This document shows, piece by piece, positions 10,859 through 18,763 of a DNA stretch of 64,000 bases. Where the stretch lies: assembly GCF_036030735.1 (NCBI RefSeq), contig NZ_CP107928.1, positions 6,696,001-6,760,000 on the forward strand, read 5' to 3'. The DNA comes from Streptomyces sp. NBC_00425. Lineage in GTDB: Bacteria > Actinomycetota > Actinomycetes > Streptomycetales > Streptomycetaceae. The notes below the pieces were generated by a model. That model saw nothing but the letters and a program-made list of their open reading frames with translations. It did no database searches and was not told the DNA's origin. Positions within the stretch are counted from its first letter, which is position 1, and each line of letters starts with the position of its first letter. A program made the position numbers and the translations under genes.

Positions 10859-10917
10859 ACGCCCGCGCCGGTCGCCCTCGGCGGCCGGCTCCGACTCGAC
10901 CACTGATGTGAACCGTG

Positions 10918-10947
10918 CGGGCCCGGCGATCACCCTCGCCGGGCCCG
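10918..10947. terminator. Strong stem-loop between convergent GH5 and LacI genes
   Basis: Perfect 11-bp arms CGGGCCCGGCG / CGCCGGGCCCG with an 8-nt loop. It sits 59 bp after the GH5 stop and 6 bp before the LacI stop, so it can terminate both transcripts. Confidence 0.8.
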
Positions 10948-10953
10948 TCCGGT

Positions 10954-12015
10954 TCAGTGCCCCCGTGCGTCGCCTTCGGGCGAGGGCGGCGGCGCTCCGG
11001 TGCTCGCGCGGACGATCAGCCGGGTCGGGACCAGGGTCTTGTCGATCAGGTCGGGCCCGGTCCGGGCGATCTTGGTCAGGAGTTTCTGCAGGCTGAGCCG
11101 GCCGACCGCGGCGAAGTCCTGCCGCACGGTGGTCAGCGGCGGCCAGAAGGCCTGGGTCTCCTCCATGTCGTCGAACCCCACGACGCTGACGTCCTCGGGA
11201 ATCCGGCGGCCGAGCTCGTGCAGGGCACGCATCACACCGAGCGCCATGTGGTCGTTCGCGGCGAAGATCGCCGTGACCTCCGGCCTCCGTCCCAGAGTCA
11301 GCCCGTGCAGGTATCCGGAGCGGGTGGTCCAGTCGCCGTACAGCACCGGGGGAGGGACGATGCCGGCCTCCTCCAGCGTGCGCCGCCAGGACTCGACCCG
11401 ATGGGCCGCGGAGAACGAGGTCGGGGGACCGGCGATGTGCCACACCTGCCGGTGACCGAGTTCCAGCAGGTGTTCCGTCGCCTGACGGGCGCCCTGCGCC
11501 TGATCGGTGTCCACCACGGTGTAGCCGGGGCCGGTGTCGGAGTCGACGACCACCATCGGGACCCCCGGCGGAAGGCTGAACTCCGTGTCGTCCAGGAGAT
11601 GCGCCTCGAAGACGAGGATCACGCCGTCGACGGCCGCCTCGCTGAGCCGGTCGTAGGCGCCGGACAGCCTGCCCATCGTCGGGTCCGGCACGGGGATCAG
11701 GGTGACCGCGTACTTGGCGCGCGCGGCTTCCTTGGCGATGGCGTCGAGCGTGCGCGTGTTTCCGAACGTCCTGAGCGTGAAGGTGATGACACCGATGGTG
11801 TTGAACCGCCCGCTCTTGAGCGCGCGTGCGGCTCCGTTCGGCCGGTAGCCCAGGGCCTGCATCGACTCCACGACCCGCTGCCGGGTCGCCGGGTCGACGT
11901 TGGTGTGGCCGTTGGACACCCGTGAGACCGTCTGCGGTGCGACACCGGCGTGACGGGCGACGTCCGCCATCGACGGCCGGGGCCGTCCGGACCTGGACCT
12001 GTCCCCCATCGCCAT
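10954..12015 (-). CDS. LacI-family transcriptional regulator (candidate regulator of the GH5 genes)
   Basis: 353 residues. The N-terminal helix-turn-helix is MADVARHAGVAPQTVSRVSNG, followed by the hinge NGAARALKSGR. A periplasmic-binding-protein-like sensor domain fills the rest (VDGVILVFEAHLLDD, AIFAANDHMALGVMRAL, VVGFDDMEETQAFWPPLTTVRQ). It is convergent with the GH5-ricin gene. Three TTACGTAA palindromes in the window precede GH5 genes, so this protein is the natural candidate to bind them; the effector would be a sugar released by GH5. A purine- or sugar-binding effector cannot be told apart from sequence alone. Confidence 0.86.
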   Translation of the reverse strand: MAMGDRSRSGRPRPSMADVARHAGVAPQTVSRVSNGHTNVDPATRQRVVESMQALGYRPNGAARALKSGRFNTIGVITFTLRTFGNTRTLDAIAKEAARAKYAVTLIPVPDPTMGRLSGAYDRLSEAAVDGVILVFEAHLLDDTEFSLPPGVPMVVVDSDTGPGYTVVDTDQAQGARQATEHLLELGHRQVWHIAGPPTSFSAAHRVESWRRTLEEAGIVPPPVLYGDWTTRSGYLHGLTLGRRPEVTAIFAANDHMALGVMRALHELGRRIPEDVSVVGFDDMEETQAFWPPLTTVRQDFAAVGRLSLQKLLTKIARTGPDLIDKTLVPTRLIVRASTGAPPPSPEGDARGH

Positions 12016-12136
12016 GATCCCCTGTTTCCTTGTTTCCCTTGTTTCTCGGGCCCTGGGGACAGCCTAGGCCCCCTCCCCGGGGGCCTGCGGCGAGGTCCCG
12101 CCCGAACCTCGCGTGCACGGCGCGCAGGACCGCGGG

Positions 12137-13156
12137 TCAGGGCCGGGCGGCCGCGCCGAGGGCGTGCCGGTAGGCCTGTTCGTCGTCCTCGCCGAACACC
12201 GCGAACACGACGCGGTCGAAACGGCCGGGGTGGGCGTCCAGCCAGTCGGTGACCGTGCGCAGCGCGACGGGGGCGGCCTCGCTCCTCGGGTAGCCGAAGA
12301 CACCGGTGCTCACGGCGCAGAAGGCGACGGTGCGGACGGCCGCCACCTCGGCGGCGAGGTCCAGGCAGGCCCGGTAGGAGGAGGCGAGCGCCCTGGCGTC
12401 GTCGGCCTGTGGGCGGCCGTCGACGATCGGGCCGACCGTGTGCAGGACGTACCGGGCCGGCAGGTGGTAGCCCCGGGTGATCTTGGCCGTGCCGGTGGCC
12501 TCGGGCGCGCCCTGCAGCGTCGTGATCGCGTGGCAGTCGTCGCGCAGGCGGGGTCCGGCGGCGTTGTGGAAGGCGTTGTCGATGCAGGGGTGCAGTGGGC
12601 GGAAGCAGCCCAGCAGGGCGCTGTTGGCGGCGTTGACGACGGCGTCCGCGTCCAGCGCGGTGAGGTCTCCGCGCCACAGCGCGGTTTGGTGTCCGGCCGG
12701 GAGGACGGACCCGGGGAACTGTTCCCCGATCGTGGGCAGACTCTCCACCCGGACGGCCGGCCGCAGCCGGCGCTCCCCGTCGAGGACCGCGTCCACCGCG
12801 TCGTCCGCGCCCTCCGGCAGCGGGCCGGGACCGCGGACGGTCAGCAGAGCGCGCAGCATCCGGCGTGCCGTCGCCGCGTCCGGGCCGGCGCCGTCCGCCG
12901 GCGCATCGGGGCGCAGCCCCGCCCGGGCCGCGGCCGGGTCGGAGCCGAGCAGGCGCAGCGCCCGGCGGACGTGGGCGTCCAGCCGGTCGGCGGACATGGC
13001 GGAAGTGGCGGACATGGCGGACGTGTCGGCCGTCGTCGGCCGGAAGGGCTCGTCCAGGGCGACGGCATCCCGGTAGGCGGACAGGGGCAGTGAGGACGGG
13101 GACGGCCGCGCCTGCGTCCCGGCGGGGACGTCGGAGCGGGGGCGGGACGCATGCAT
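12137..13156 (-). CDS. Zinc-type macrodomain protein, probable protein-ADP-ribose hydrolase
   Basis: 339 residues from ATG 13156 (another ATG directly before it at 13159; GGAG lies 6 or 3 bp upstream). Residues about 1-145 form the helical N-terminal region seen in SirTM-linked macrodomains. The macrodomain covers about 146-339: LWRGDLTALDADAVVNAANSALLG (ADP-ribose pocket), CFRPLHPCIDNAFHNAAGPRL with Cys and His residues placed as zinc ligands in the SirTM-linked class, and CAVSTGVFGYP (phosphate loop). Known relatives remove mono-ADP-ribose from proteins. The sirtuin partner is at 15154-16002 on the same strand, with two genes between. Confidence 0.85.
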   Translation of the reverse strand: MHASRPRSDVPAGTQARPSPSSLPLSAYRDAVALDEPFRPTTADTSAMSATSAMSADRLDAHVRRALRLLGSDPAAARAGLRPDAPADGAGPDAATARRMLRALLTVRGPGPLPEGADDAVDAVLDGERRLRPAVRVESLPTIGEQFPGSVLPAGHQTALWRGDLTALDADAVVNAANSALLGCFRPLHPCIDNAFHNAAGPRLRDDCHAITTLQGAPEATGTAKITRGYHLPARYVLHTVGPIVDGRPQADDARALASSYRACLDLAAEVAAVRTVAFCAVSTGVFGYPRSEAAPVALRTVTDWLDAHPGRFDRVVFAVFGEDDEQAYRHALGAAARP

Positions 13157-13255
13157 CATGAGCTCCGGGTGGGGGAGTACGGACAAGGCGCGCCGACGGC
13201 CCGGCGCGTGCACGTCGTCGTGCGCGCACCGGGCCGTCGGCGGTGTCGGGGCCGG

Positions 13256-14017
13256 TCAGAACAGGCCGTTGCCGTGCGGCAGTTCGGCCGGAACGGGCGT
13301 GATGACGTCCCAGTGCTCGACGATCCGGCCGTCCGCCACCCGGAACAGGTCGTAGTAGGCGACCGCGACGCCGAACTCGCCCTCGGACTGCGTCAGGACG
13401 AAGTCGCCCTCGGCGATGACCTTGTGGACCTTCTTGTAGACCAGGTTCTTGCCCTGCTCGGCCCACTTCGCCGCGGCCGCCCCGAAACCGTCGAGGCCGT
13501 CGGCGGCCTCGGTGTTGTGCTGGTGGTAGGTCTCGGTGGAGATGTAGTCGGTGAGCACCGAGTAGTCGGCGCCGACGAGGACCTTCTCGGCGAACCCGGT
13601 CACCAGTGCGCGGTTGGCCTCGGTGCTGTCGATGTCGGCGACCGCGGTGGGGCCGTCGGTCTGCGAGCGGCCCGAGACGGTGTTCTCGACCTCGGGGGTC
13701 AGGGCGTCCCAGTGCTCGGCCAGCTTGCCGTCGGCGTCGACGCGGAAGATGTCGAAGCCGACGAGCGGGACGGGTCCGAACCCGTGGTAGGTGCCGTGCA
13801 GGGCGACCAGGTCGCCGTCGGCGATGACCCGGGCGCCTTCGTAGCGGAAGTCCTCGCCGAGGCCGGCCACGAGTGCGCGCAGGGCCTCGGGGCCGTCGGC
13901 GGCGAGGGCGCTGTGCTGCGTGTAGTCCGCGGCCGCCCAGCGGTCCACGGCGGAGGGGTCCTTGTCGCCGAACAGCTCCGAGGCGGCCTGCAGAACGGCG
14001 TTTCTTGCGTTGCTCAT
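13256..14017 (-). CDS. Protein of two tandem SnoaL/NTF2-like domains
   Basis: 253 residues with AGGAAG before the start. Residues about 1-115 and about 130-250 are both SnoaL-like alpha+beta cones, with the repeated pattern DYTQHS...G...VIADGDLVALHGTYHG...DIFRVDADGKLAEHWD and TYHQHN...G...VIAEGDFVLTQSEGEFG...DLFRVADGRIVEHWD. The two halves are clearly homologous, so the gene arose by internal duplication. SnoaL-like proteins can be cyclases, isomerases or binding proteins, and this sequence does not decide which. It lies between the macrodomain and NmrA genes on the same strand. Confidence 0.8.
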   Translation of the reverse strand: MSNARNAVLQAASELFGDKDPSAVDRWAAADYTQHSALAADGPEALRALVAGLGEDFRYEGARVIADGDLVALHGTYHGFGPVPLVGFDIFRVDADGKLAEHWDALTPEVENTVSGRSQTDGPTAVADIDSTEANRALVTGFAEKVLVGADYSVLTDYISTETYHQHNTEAADGLDGFGAAAAKWAEQGKNLVYKKVHKVIAEGDFVLTQSEGEFGVAVAYYDLFRVADGRIVEHWDVITPVPAELPHGNGLF

Positions 14018-14167
14018 GACGGTCTTCCTTGCGTGGCGGACTGCGCGGGACGAACCGGCGGTCGAGTGATGATGTGTTCAAACTAGGCCGCGGAGCCGGG
14101 TCGATCGGAGCAGAAGGGGACTTTCTATGTTCAAAAAGCGACGCCTCGTGTGGCTGAGGCGTGTGTG

Positions 14168-15106
14168 TCAGCCGCGGACGGCGCGGACGACGTCGGCGAG
14201 GGGAGTGGCGGGGCGGCCGGTGAGGCGGGGCACGGCGTCGCTGACGCCGTCGAGCTCGCCGGACGCGATGGCCGTGTAGGTGGACACCCAGGCGTCCAGC
14301 TGCCACGGCGGGGCGTCGTAGGAGGCGCGGGAGGCGTACGCCTCCTCGAGCGTCTCGGGCCGGTAGGTGACCGTGCGCCCGATCTGCTCCGACAGGATCA
14401 CGGCCGCTTCGTCCAGGGTCAGGGACTCCGGGCCGGTCAGGTCGTAGGCGACGCCGCTGTGGTCGCCCGGACGGGAGAGCACCGCGGCGGCCGCGTCGGC
14501 GATGTCGTCCTGGCCGACGAACGCGGCACGCCCCTGTCCGGCCGGACCGCGGATGACGCCGTCCTCGCCGACGAGGTCGGGGACGAACTCGGCGTAGAGG
14601 TTGTCCCGGAGGAACGTGTACGCCAGTCCGCTCGCCCGAATGTGCTCCTCGGTGTGGAAGTGGTCGCGCGCCAGGGTGAAGGTGGCGTCGGGGGCCGCGC
14701 CGTAGAAGGAGACGTACACCAGGTGGCGCACCCCCGCCTCGGCGGCGGCGTCCACGAACGCCTTGTGCTGGGCGAGGCGGTCGGCGCTCTCGGAGGCGGA
14801 CACCATGAAGACGGTGCTGATCCCGGCGAGGGCCTCGCCCACCGCGGCACGGTCGGCGTAGTCGCCGCGCACGGCCACCGCGCCGGGAAGCCGCGGAGCC
14901 CGCTCGGGGCGGCGGACCACCAGTGTCTGCGGGACGCCCCGCCCGGCCAGCCGCCGGGCCACCCGCCCGCCGAGCCGGCCGGTGGACCCGGTGACCGCGA
15001 TCGTGGGGACGGGCGCCTCGGAGGCCTCGGAGGCCCGGGAGGCCCCGGACGTCGTGGTGGTGGCGGATGCTGCGGAGGTGCCGGGTGCTGCGGATGCCTC
15101 GGACAT
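14168..15106 (-). CDS. NmrA/SDR-like NAD(P)-binding protein
   Basis: 312 residues from ATG 15106 with AGGAGA upstream; the longer open frame overlaps the sirtuin gene and is not used. After an Ala/Ser-rich N-terminus (about 1-35) comes the Rossmann motif TIAVTGSTGRLGGRVARRLAGRG. The middle has VFMVSASESADRLAQHKAFVDAAAEAGVRHLVYVSFYG, as in NmrA-like quinone oxidoreductase-type proteins, and there is no full YxxxK catalytic pair. This class senses NAD(P) or reduces quinones. Its position between sirtuin and SnoaL genes suggests a redox or NAD link, which is an inference. Confidence 0.82.
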   Translation of the reverse strand: MSEASAAPGTSAASATTTTSGASRASEASEAPVPTIAVTGSTGRLGGRVARRLAGRGVPQTLVVRRPERAPRLPGAVAVRGDYADRAAVGEALAGISTVFMVSASESADRLAQHKAFVDAAAEAGVRHLVYVSFYGAAPDATFTLARDHFHTEEHIRASGLAYTFLRDNLYAEFVPDLVGEDGVIRGPAGQGRAAFVGQDDIADAAAAVLSRPGDHSGVAYDLTGPESLTLDEAAVILSEQIGRTVTYRPETLEEAYASRASYDAPPWQLDAWVSTYTAIASGELDGVSDAVPRLTGRPATPLADVVRAVRG

Positions 15107-15153
15107 GAGGTGGGTCTCCTCGCGTGGTGACGTGGGTGTTCCGCCGGAACCCG

Positions 15154-16002
15154 TCAGGGACCGAGCCGGTCGAGGAGCCGGTCCGCGCCGAGGGGCACGG
15201 ACAGGGCCCGCTCGCCGAGGTCTGCGGGTACGTCGGGGTGTCGGGGGTTGATCCGGACGAGGCGGGCCCGGGGCGTCCGGCGCACCACGTCCTCCATGGG
15301 CAGGCGGATCACCCCCGGGGTATTGAATCCGGCGCCGAGTTCCAGCAAGAGCAACGTGCTGTCCGTGGGCGCGTCCTCGAGCCACCGCACCAGCCGCCGC
15401 CCGGCGGGCAGGTAGGCGTCGTCCACGAACTCGGGACCGACCCGGACGTTGGGGAAGACCTCGCCGCCGCAGTGGGGGCACTGCGGCAGCGCGCGGGGGT
15501 CGGTCACCCGGCCGGTGTCACGGTCGTAGGCCGCGAGGACCGTGTCGAGGAACGGTTTGCTGGGCCACGTCTCACGGGTGCACGGGACGGTGCACTGCAG
15601 GCGGCCGTAGTCGCCCTGCGGGGTGAAGATCCGGTCCTCGGCGAAACCGCCGCGGGCGAAGAGGGCGTCGACGTTGGACGTCATCACCCAGTGGTCGCGC
15701 TCGCCCACCAGCGCCCGCAGCCGCCGGTACAGGGGGTTGGGGCCCGGGCTGTGACGGATGTCGTCGATGTGGACGGCCCAGTAACCCCACATCATGTCCT
15801 TCGGCAGGGGCGCGCCGAGCAGATAGCGCGAGCGCAGGCCGAGCCGGTACAGCCCGGGCAGCAGTTCCCTGAAGCGTTCGGCGTCGCCGTAGTCGTAGCC
15901 CGCCGCCGCGCTCAGACCGGCGCCGGCCGCGACCAGGACCCGGTCGGCCTCGTCCAGCCACCTGCGGATCGTGTCCTGCGTCGCCTCTGTCACCAGCTCC
16001 AT
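15154..16002 (-). CDS. Class M sirtuin (SirTM-like), probable protein ADP-ribosyltransferase
   Basis: 282 residues from ATG 16002 (MELVTEATQDTIRRWLDEAD) with AAAGGACGG upstream. The NAD motif is VLVAAGAGLSAAAGYDYGD. TSNVDALFARGGF corresponds to the sirtuin TQNxD loop. The normal catalytic His is replaced by Gln in IFTPQGDYGRLQC, a hallmark of SirTM enzymes, which ADP-ribosylate rather than deacetylate. Four cysteines (LQCTVPC and CPHCGGEVFPNVRVG) form the zinc ribbon. Known SirTMs modify a lipoylated GcvH-like protein and are reversed by a linked macrodomain; such a macrodomain is encoded here at 12137. No GcvH-like or LplA-like gene is visible nearby. Confidence 0.85.
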   Translation of the reverse strand: MELVTEATQDTIRRWLDEADRVLVAAGAGLSAAAGYDYGDAERFRELLPGLYRLGLRSRYLLGAPLPKDMMWGYWAVHIDDIRHSPGPNPLYRRLRALVGERDHWVMTSNVDALFARGGFAEDRIFTPQGDYGRLQCTVPCTRETWPSKPFLDTVLAAYDRDTGRVTDPRALPQCPHCGGEVFPNVRVGPEFVDDAYLPAGRRLVRWLEDAPTDSTLLLLELGAGFNTPGVIRLPMEDVVRRTPRARLVRINPRHPDVPADLGERALSVPLGADRLLDRLGP

Positions 16003-16027
16003 CGCCCTGCGCCGTCCTTTCCGTATT

Positions 16028-16061
16028 CCGCCGGGACGGGGAGAACCCGTCCCTTCGGCGG
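16028..16061. promoter_or_regulatory. Nested inverted repeat in the sirtuin/AraC divergent promoter
   Basis: GGGACGGG (16033-16040) and CCCGTCCC (16046-16053) form perfect 8-bp arms around GAGAA, with an outer CCGCC/GGCGG pair. It lies between the sirtuin (start 16002) and AraC (start 16113) genes. It may be an operator or a leader stem-loop. Confidence 0.4.
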
Positions 16062-16112
16062 TACGACCAACGTACGAGGACGACAAGGGGCATCCCGATA
16101 AACTTGTGACTG

Positions 16113-17036
16113 ATGATGGCCAAAACCCGACACGGTGCCGCGAAGGAGATCCTCGAGGTCCCCTTCGCCGCGCCCGCGGGCACCCCGGCCGGAGTCGAGG
16201 TCATGTCCCTGGCGGAGCTGCGCCGCCGCGTCCCCGCGCCCACCCGGGACCGGCCGCTGCGCCCCGACTTCCATCACCTCCTCACCCTCACGGCGGGCGA
16301 CCTCCGGCACACCGTCGACTTCACCGGTCACGTGCTGCGGCCCGGATCCTGGCTGTGGGTGCGCCCGGGGCAGGTGCACCAGTGGGGCGACCTCGACAGG
16401 GCAGAGGGCACGCTGATCCTCTTCCGGCAGGACGAGCTCGACGCGGCCACCGCGACGGCCGCCCGGGTCGACGACCCGCACGCATCCGTCGTCACCACCC
16501 CCGTCGCCGACGACGCGCAGGCACTGACCATGGCCGCGGAGCACCTGCGCCGCGAGTTCCAGGCGCTCGGACACCTCCCGCTGGAGGTGCACATGGCGGC
16601 CCTGCGTCACCTGCTGGCCGTCCTGCTGCTGCGGCTCGCCCACCTCACCGTCCCGGTCGGCGCCGCCGCACCGGACCCCGACGAGACGTACCTGCGGTTC
16701 AGGGACGCGGTCGAACGGGACTTCACCCGCACCCGGCGCGTGGAGGACTACGCCCGCACGCTCGGCTATTCGGGCCGCACCCTGTCCCGGGCGACGCTGG
16801 CCGGCGCCGGGCTGAGCGCGAAGGAGTTCGTCGACCGCCGGGTGGTGCTGGAGGCGAAGCGGCTGCTGGCGCACGGCGACCGGACCGCGGCCCAGATCTC
16901 GGACCAGCTCGGCTTCGTCAACCCCTCCCAGTTCAGCAAGTACTTCCTGCACCGCACGGGCCAGTCCCCGATCGAGTTCCGCAACGGGGTCCGCGGGCGG
17001 GGCGACGGAGCCGCCCCGCCCGCTGCCGCACGCTAG
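16113..17036 (+). CDS. AraC-family transcriptional regulator
   Basis: 307 residues; two adjacent ATG codons (16113, 16116) could start it and no strong ribosome site is visible. Residues about 50-100 are a cupin-like sensor (FHHLLTLTAGDLRHTVDFTGHVLRPGSWLWVRPGQVHQW). Residues about 200-290 hold the two AraC helix-turn-helices (RRVEDYARTLGYSGRTLSRATLAGAGLSAKEFVDRRVVLEAKRLL and AAQISDQLGFVNPSQFSKYFLHRTGQSPIEFR). Divergent from the sirtuin gene with 110 bp between, so it may control the sirtuin-macrodomain group; the signal is unknown. Confidence 0.88.
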   Translation: MMAKTRHGAAKEILEVPFAAPAGTPAGVEVMSLAELRRRVPAPTRDRPLRPDFHHLLTLTAGDLRHTVDFTGHVLRPGSWLWVRPGQVHQWGDLDRAEGTLILFRQDELDAATATAARVDDPHASVVTTPVADDAQALTMAAEHLRREFQALGHLPLEVHMAALRHLLAVLLLRLAHLTVPVGAAAPDPDETYLRFRDAVERDFTRTRRVEDYARTLGYSGRTLSRATLAGAGLSAKEFVDRRVVLEAKRLLAHGDRTAAQISDQLGFVNPSQFSKYFLHRTGQSPIEFRNGVRGRGDGAAPPAAAR

Positions 17037-17078
17037 GACGCCGAGGGGGCGTGCCACGCTCCCGGTGCGGCGGATCCG

Positions 17079-17459
17079 TCAGAACGGGTAGTGGGCCTGC
17101 TCGGTGGCGAGGGGCACCCAGCGCGTGTTGCTGAAGGCCCCGATGCCCCGGCGTCCGCCGAAGCGGCCGTGGCCGGAGGACTTGAACCCGCCGAAGGGGG
17201 CCTGCGGTCCGTCGGCGACGGACTGGTCGTTGACATGCACGATGCCGGTGCGGACACGCCGGGCGACGCGCAGTCCGTGGGTGCCGTTCTCCGTGATGAC
17301 GCCGGCGGTGAGGCCGTGGTCGGAGTCGTTCGCCTGGCGACGGCCTCGTCGTCGGTGGCGAAGGTGTCGATGACGCACACGGGACCGAACGCCTTCGCGT
17401 GGTACAGGTCGGCGTCCGACGGGGTGAAGCGGGGCGCCGGCGGGGCCCGTCGGATCGGC
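17079..17459 (-). pseudogene. Aldehyde dehydrogenase remnant (C-terminal, frameshifted)
   Basis: In one frame the minus strand reads RFTPSDADLYHAKAFGPVCVIDTFATDDEAVA. In the next frame it continues as ANDSDHGLTAGVITENGTHG, then RTGIVHVNDQSVADGPQAPFGGFKSSGHGRFGG and ends YPF. Together these match the last ~120 residues of a benzaldehyde/vanillin-type aldehyde dehydrogenase. The frame breaks near 17337, where AGGCGAACGAC lacks one G relative to the expected Ala-Asn codons. The catalytic Cys and the N-terminal three quarters are absent. The upstream end is approximate. Confidence 0.78.
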
Positions 17460-17481
17460 GCCGACAGCGCGCCGGCCTGGG

Positions 17482-18645
17482 CTAGACCAGACCGGTGCTC
17501 CAGTCCAGTTGGCGGGTGATGTCGTCGTCGGACGGGCGGGGTGGGGGTGGGGTGCCGGTGGGGCGGGGCGTGGGGGTGTGGGTGCCGCGGGAGATGTTGC
17601 CGCTGACGGTGGTGTTGTACTCCACGCGGGGGCGGCGAAGCGTCTCGTAGAGGGTGAGCGCGGACTCGGGGTCCGGGGCGTCGCGCAGGCACTTCGCGAG
17701 GATCACCGCGTCCTCCAGGGCCATCGACGCGCCCTGTCCGGTCGCGGGGGAGGCCGCGTGGGCCGCGTCGCCGATCAGCAGGGTGCGGCCGGAGCGCCAC
17801 GGGGTGCCGTTGGGGATCTCGGTGGCGTCGGTGACCAGCACGGGGGCCTTGGTGGAGGCGACGATGTCCGCGGCGGCCGTGCGGTCCGCCCGCAGCAGCG
17901 GGACGAGCAGGTCGCGCCAGTGGCCGGGTCCCGCGTGCGCGATCTCGTCGGCGGTCAGCGGCTCGTCGGCGTCGACGCGGGCGAACCAGGAGGTCTCCCC
18001 GCCGGGTGACGTCATATGGCCGAAGGCGACCGCGCTGCCGCGGATCATGGTGATGCACGCCGTCTCGTCGACGTCGCTCACCGGAGCGTCGGCGGTGTAG
18101 CCGTAGAAGACGCGCTGCCCCGCGTGACACGGCACCGCGGTCGGGGCGGTCGCCCGGCGGACGGTGGAGTGCAGGCCGTCCGCGCCGAGCAGCAGGTCGC
18201 CGGTGGCCGAGCCGCCGTCCGCGAAGTGAGCGGTGACGCCCTCGGGGCCGTCCCCGACGGAGACGAGGCGTGCGCCGTGGACGATCTCGACGCCGCGCCG
18301 GACGGCCTCCGCCTGCAGCGCCGCGCTGAGCTCGCCGCGGCGCAGACACCGGTACCGCAGCCGGGCGTCGTCGGCCTCCCCGAGCGGGACGTGGGCCGTC
18401 TCCGCGCCGGTCGCGTCCACGACGCGCATCGAGGTGAGCGGGAAGCCGAGCGAGGTCACCGCGTCCGAGGCGTCGATCTCGGCCAGTGCCCGCAGGCCGT
18501 TGCCCGCGAGGGTGAGGAACGCGCCGACGTCCTCGGCGGAGTCGGGGTGTGCCTCGTACACGACGGCGTCCTGTCCCGCCTTCCGCAGCGCCAGTGCCGC
18601 AGCGGCGCCGGCGATCCCGCCGCCGACGACCAGTACGCGCGCCAT
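17482..18645 (-). CDS. FAD-dependent aromatic-type monooxygenase
   Basis: 387 residues with GGGGAGA upstream. The N-terminal ARVLVVGGGIAGAAAALALRKAG is the ADP-binding GxGxxG motif. LLGADGLHSTVRRA is the DG motif, and LLIGDAAHAASPATGQGASMALEDAVIL is the GD motif contacting FAD ribitol and NADPH. The layout is that of class A flavoprotein hydroxylases acting on aromatic or polyketide substrates. The Pro/Thr-rich C-terminus (about 350-372) is unusual. It is preceded on the same strand by nothing obvious and followed by the broken aldehyde dehydrogenase. Confidence 0.86.
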   Translation of the reverse strand: MARVLVVGGGIAGAAAALALRKAGQDAVVYEAHPDSAEDVGAFLTLAGNGLRALAEIDASDAVTSLGFPLTSMRVVDATGAETAHVPLGEADDARLRYRCLRRGELSAALQAEAVRRGVEIVHGARLVSVGDGPEGVTAHFADGGSATGDLLLGADGLHSTVRRATAPTAVPCHAGQRVFYGYTADAPVSDVDETACITMIRGSAVAFGHMTSPGGETSWFARVDADEPLTADEIAHAGPGHWRDLLVPLLRADRTAAADIVASTKAPVLVTDATEIPNGTPWRSGRTLLIGDAAHAASPATGQGASMALEDAVILAKCLRDAPDPESALTLYETLRRPRVEYNTTVSGNISRGTHTPTPRPTGTPPPPRPSDDDITRQLDWSTGLV

Positions 18646-18763
18646 GTCTCTCCCCGTTCTCTCGGGGTCCGGACGTGTTCGGATGTGCCCGGACGTGCAC
18701 GGATCGTCCTGCCCACGATCCTGTGCGGGGGAACGTCCGGGCGGTCGCCGGGAGTTCCCGGCG

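Noticed and set aside
11697..14306. 869-codon minus-strand frame spanning the SnoaL, macrodomain and LacI genes
   Set aside because: It runs in a frame different from the real genes across three of them. The Arg/Pro-rich product is typical of a GC-rich shadow.
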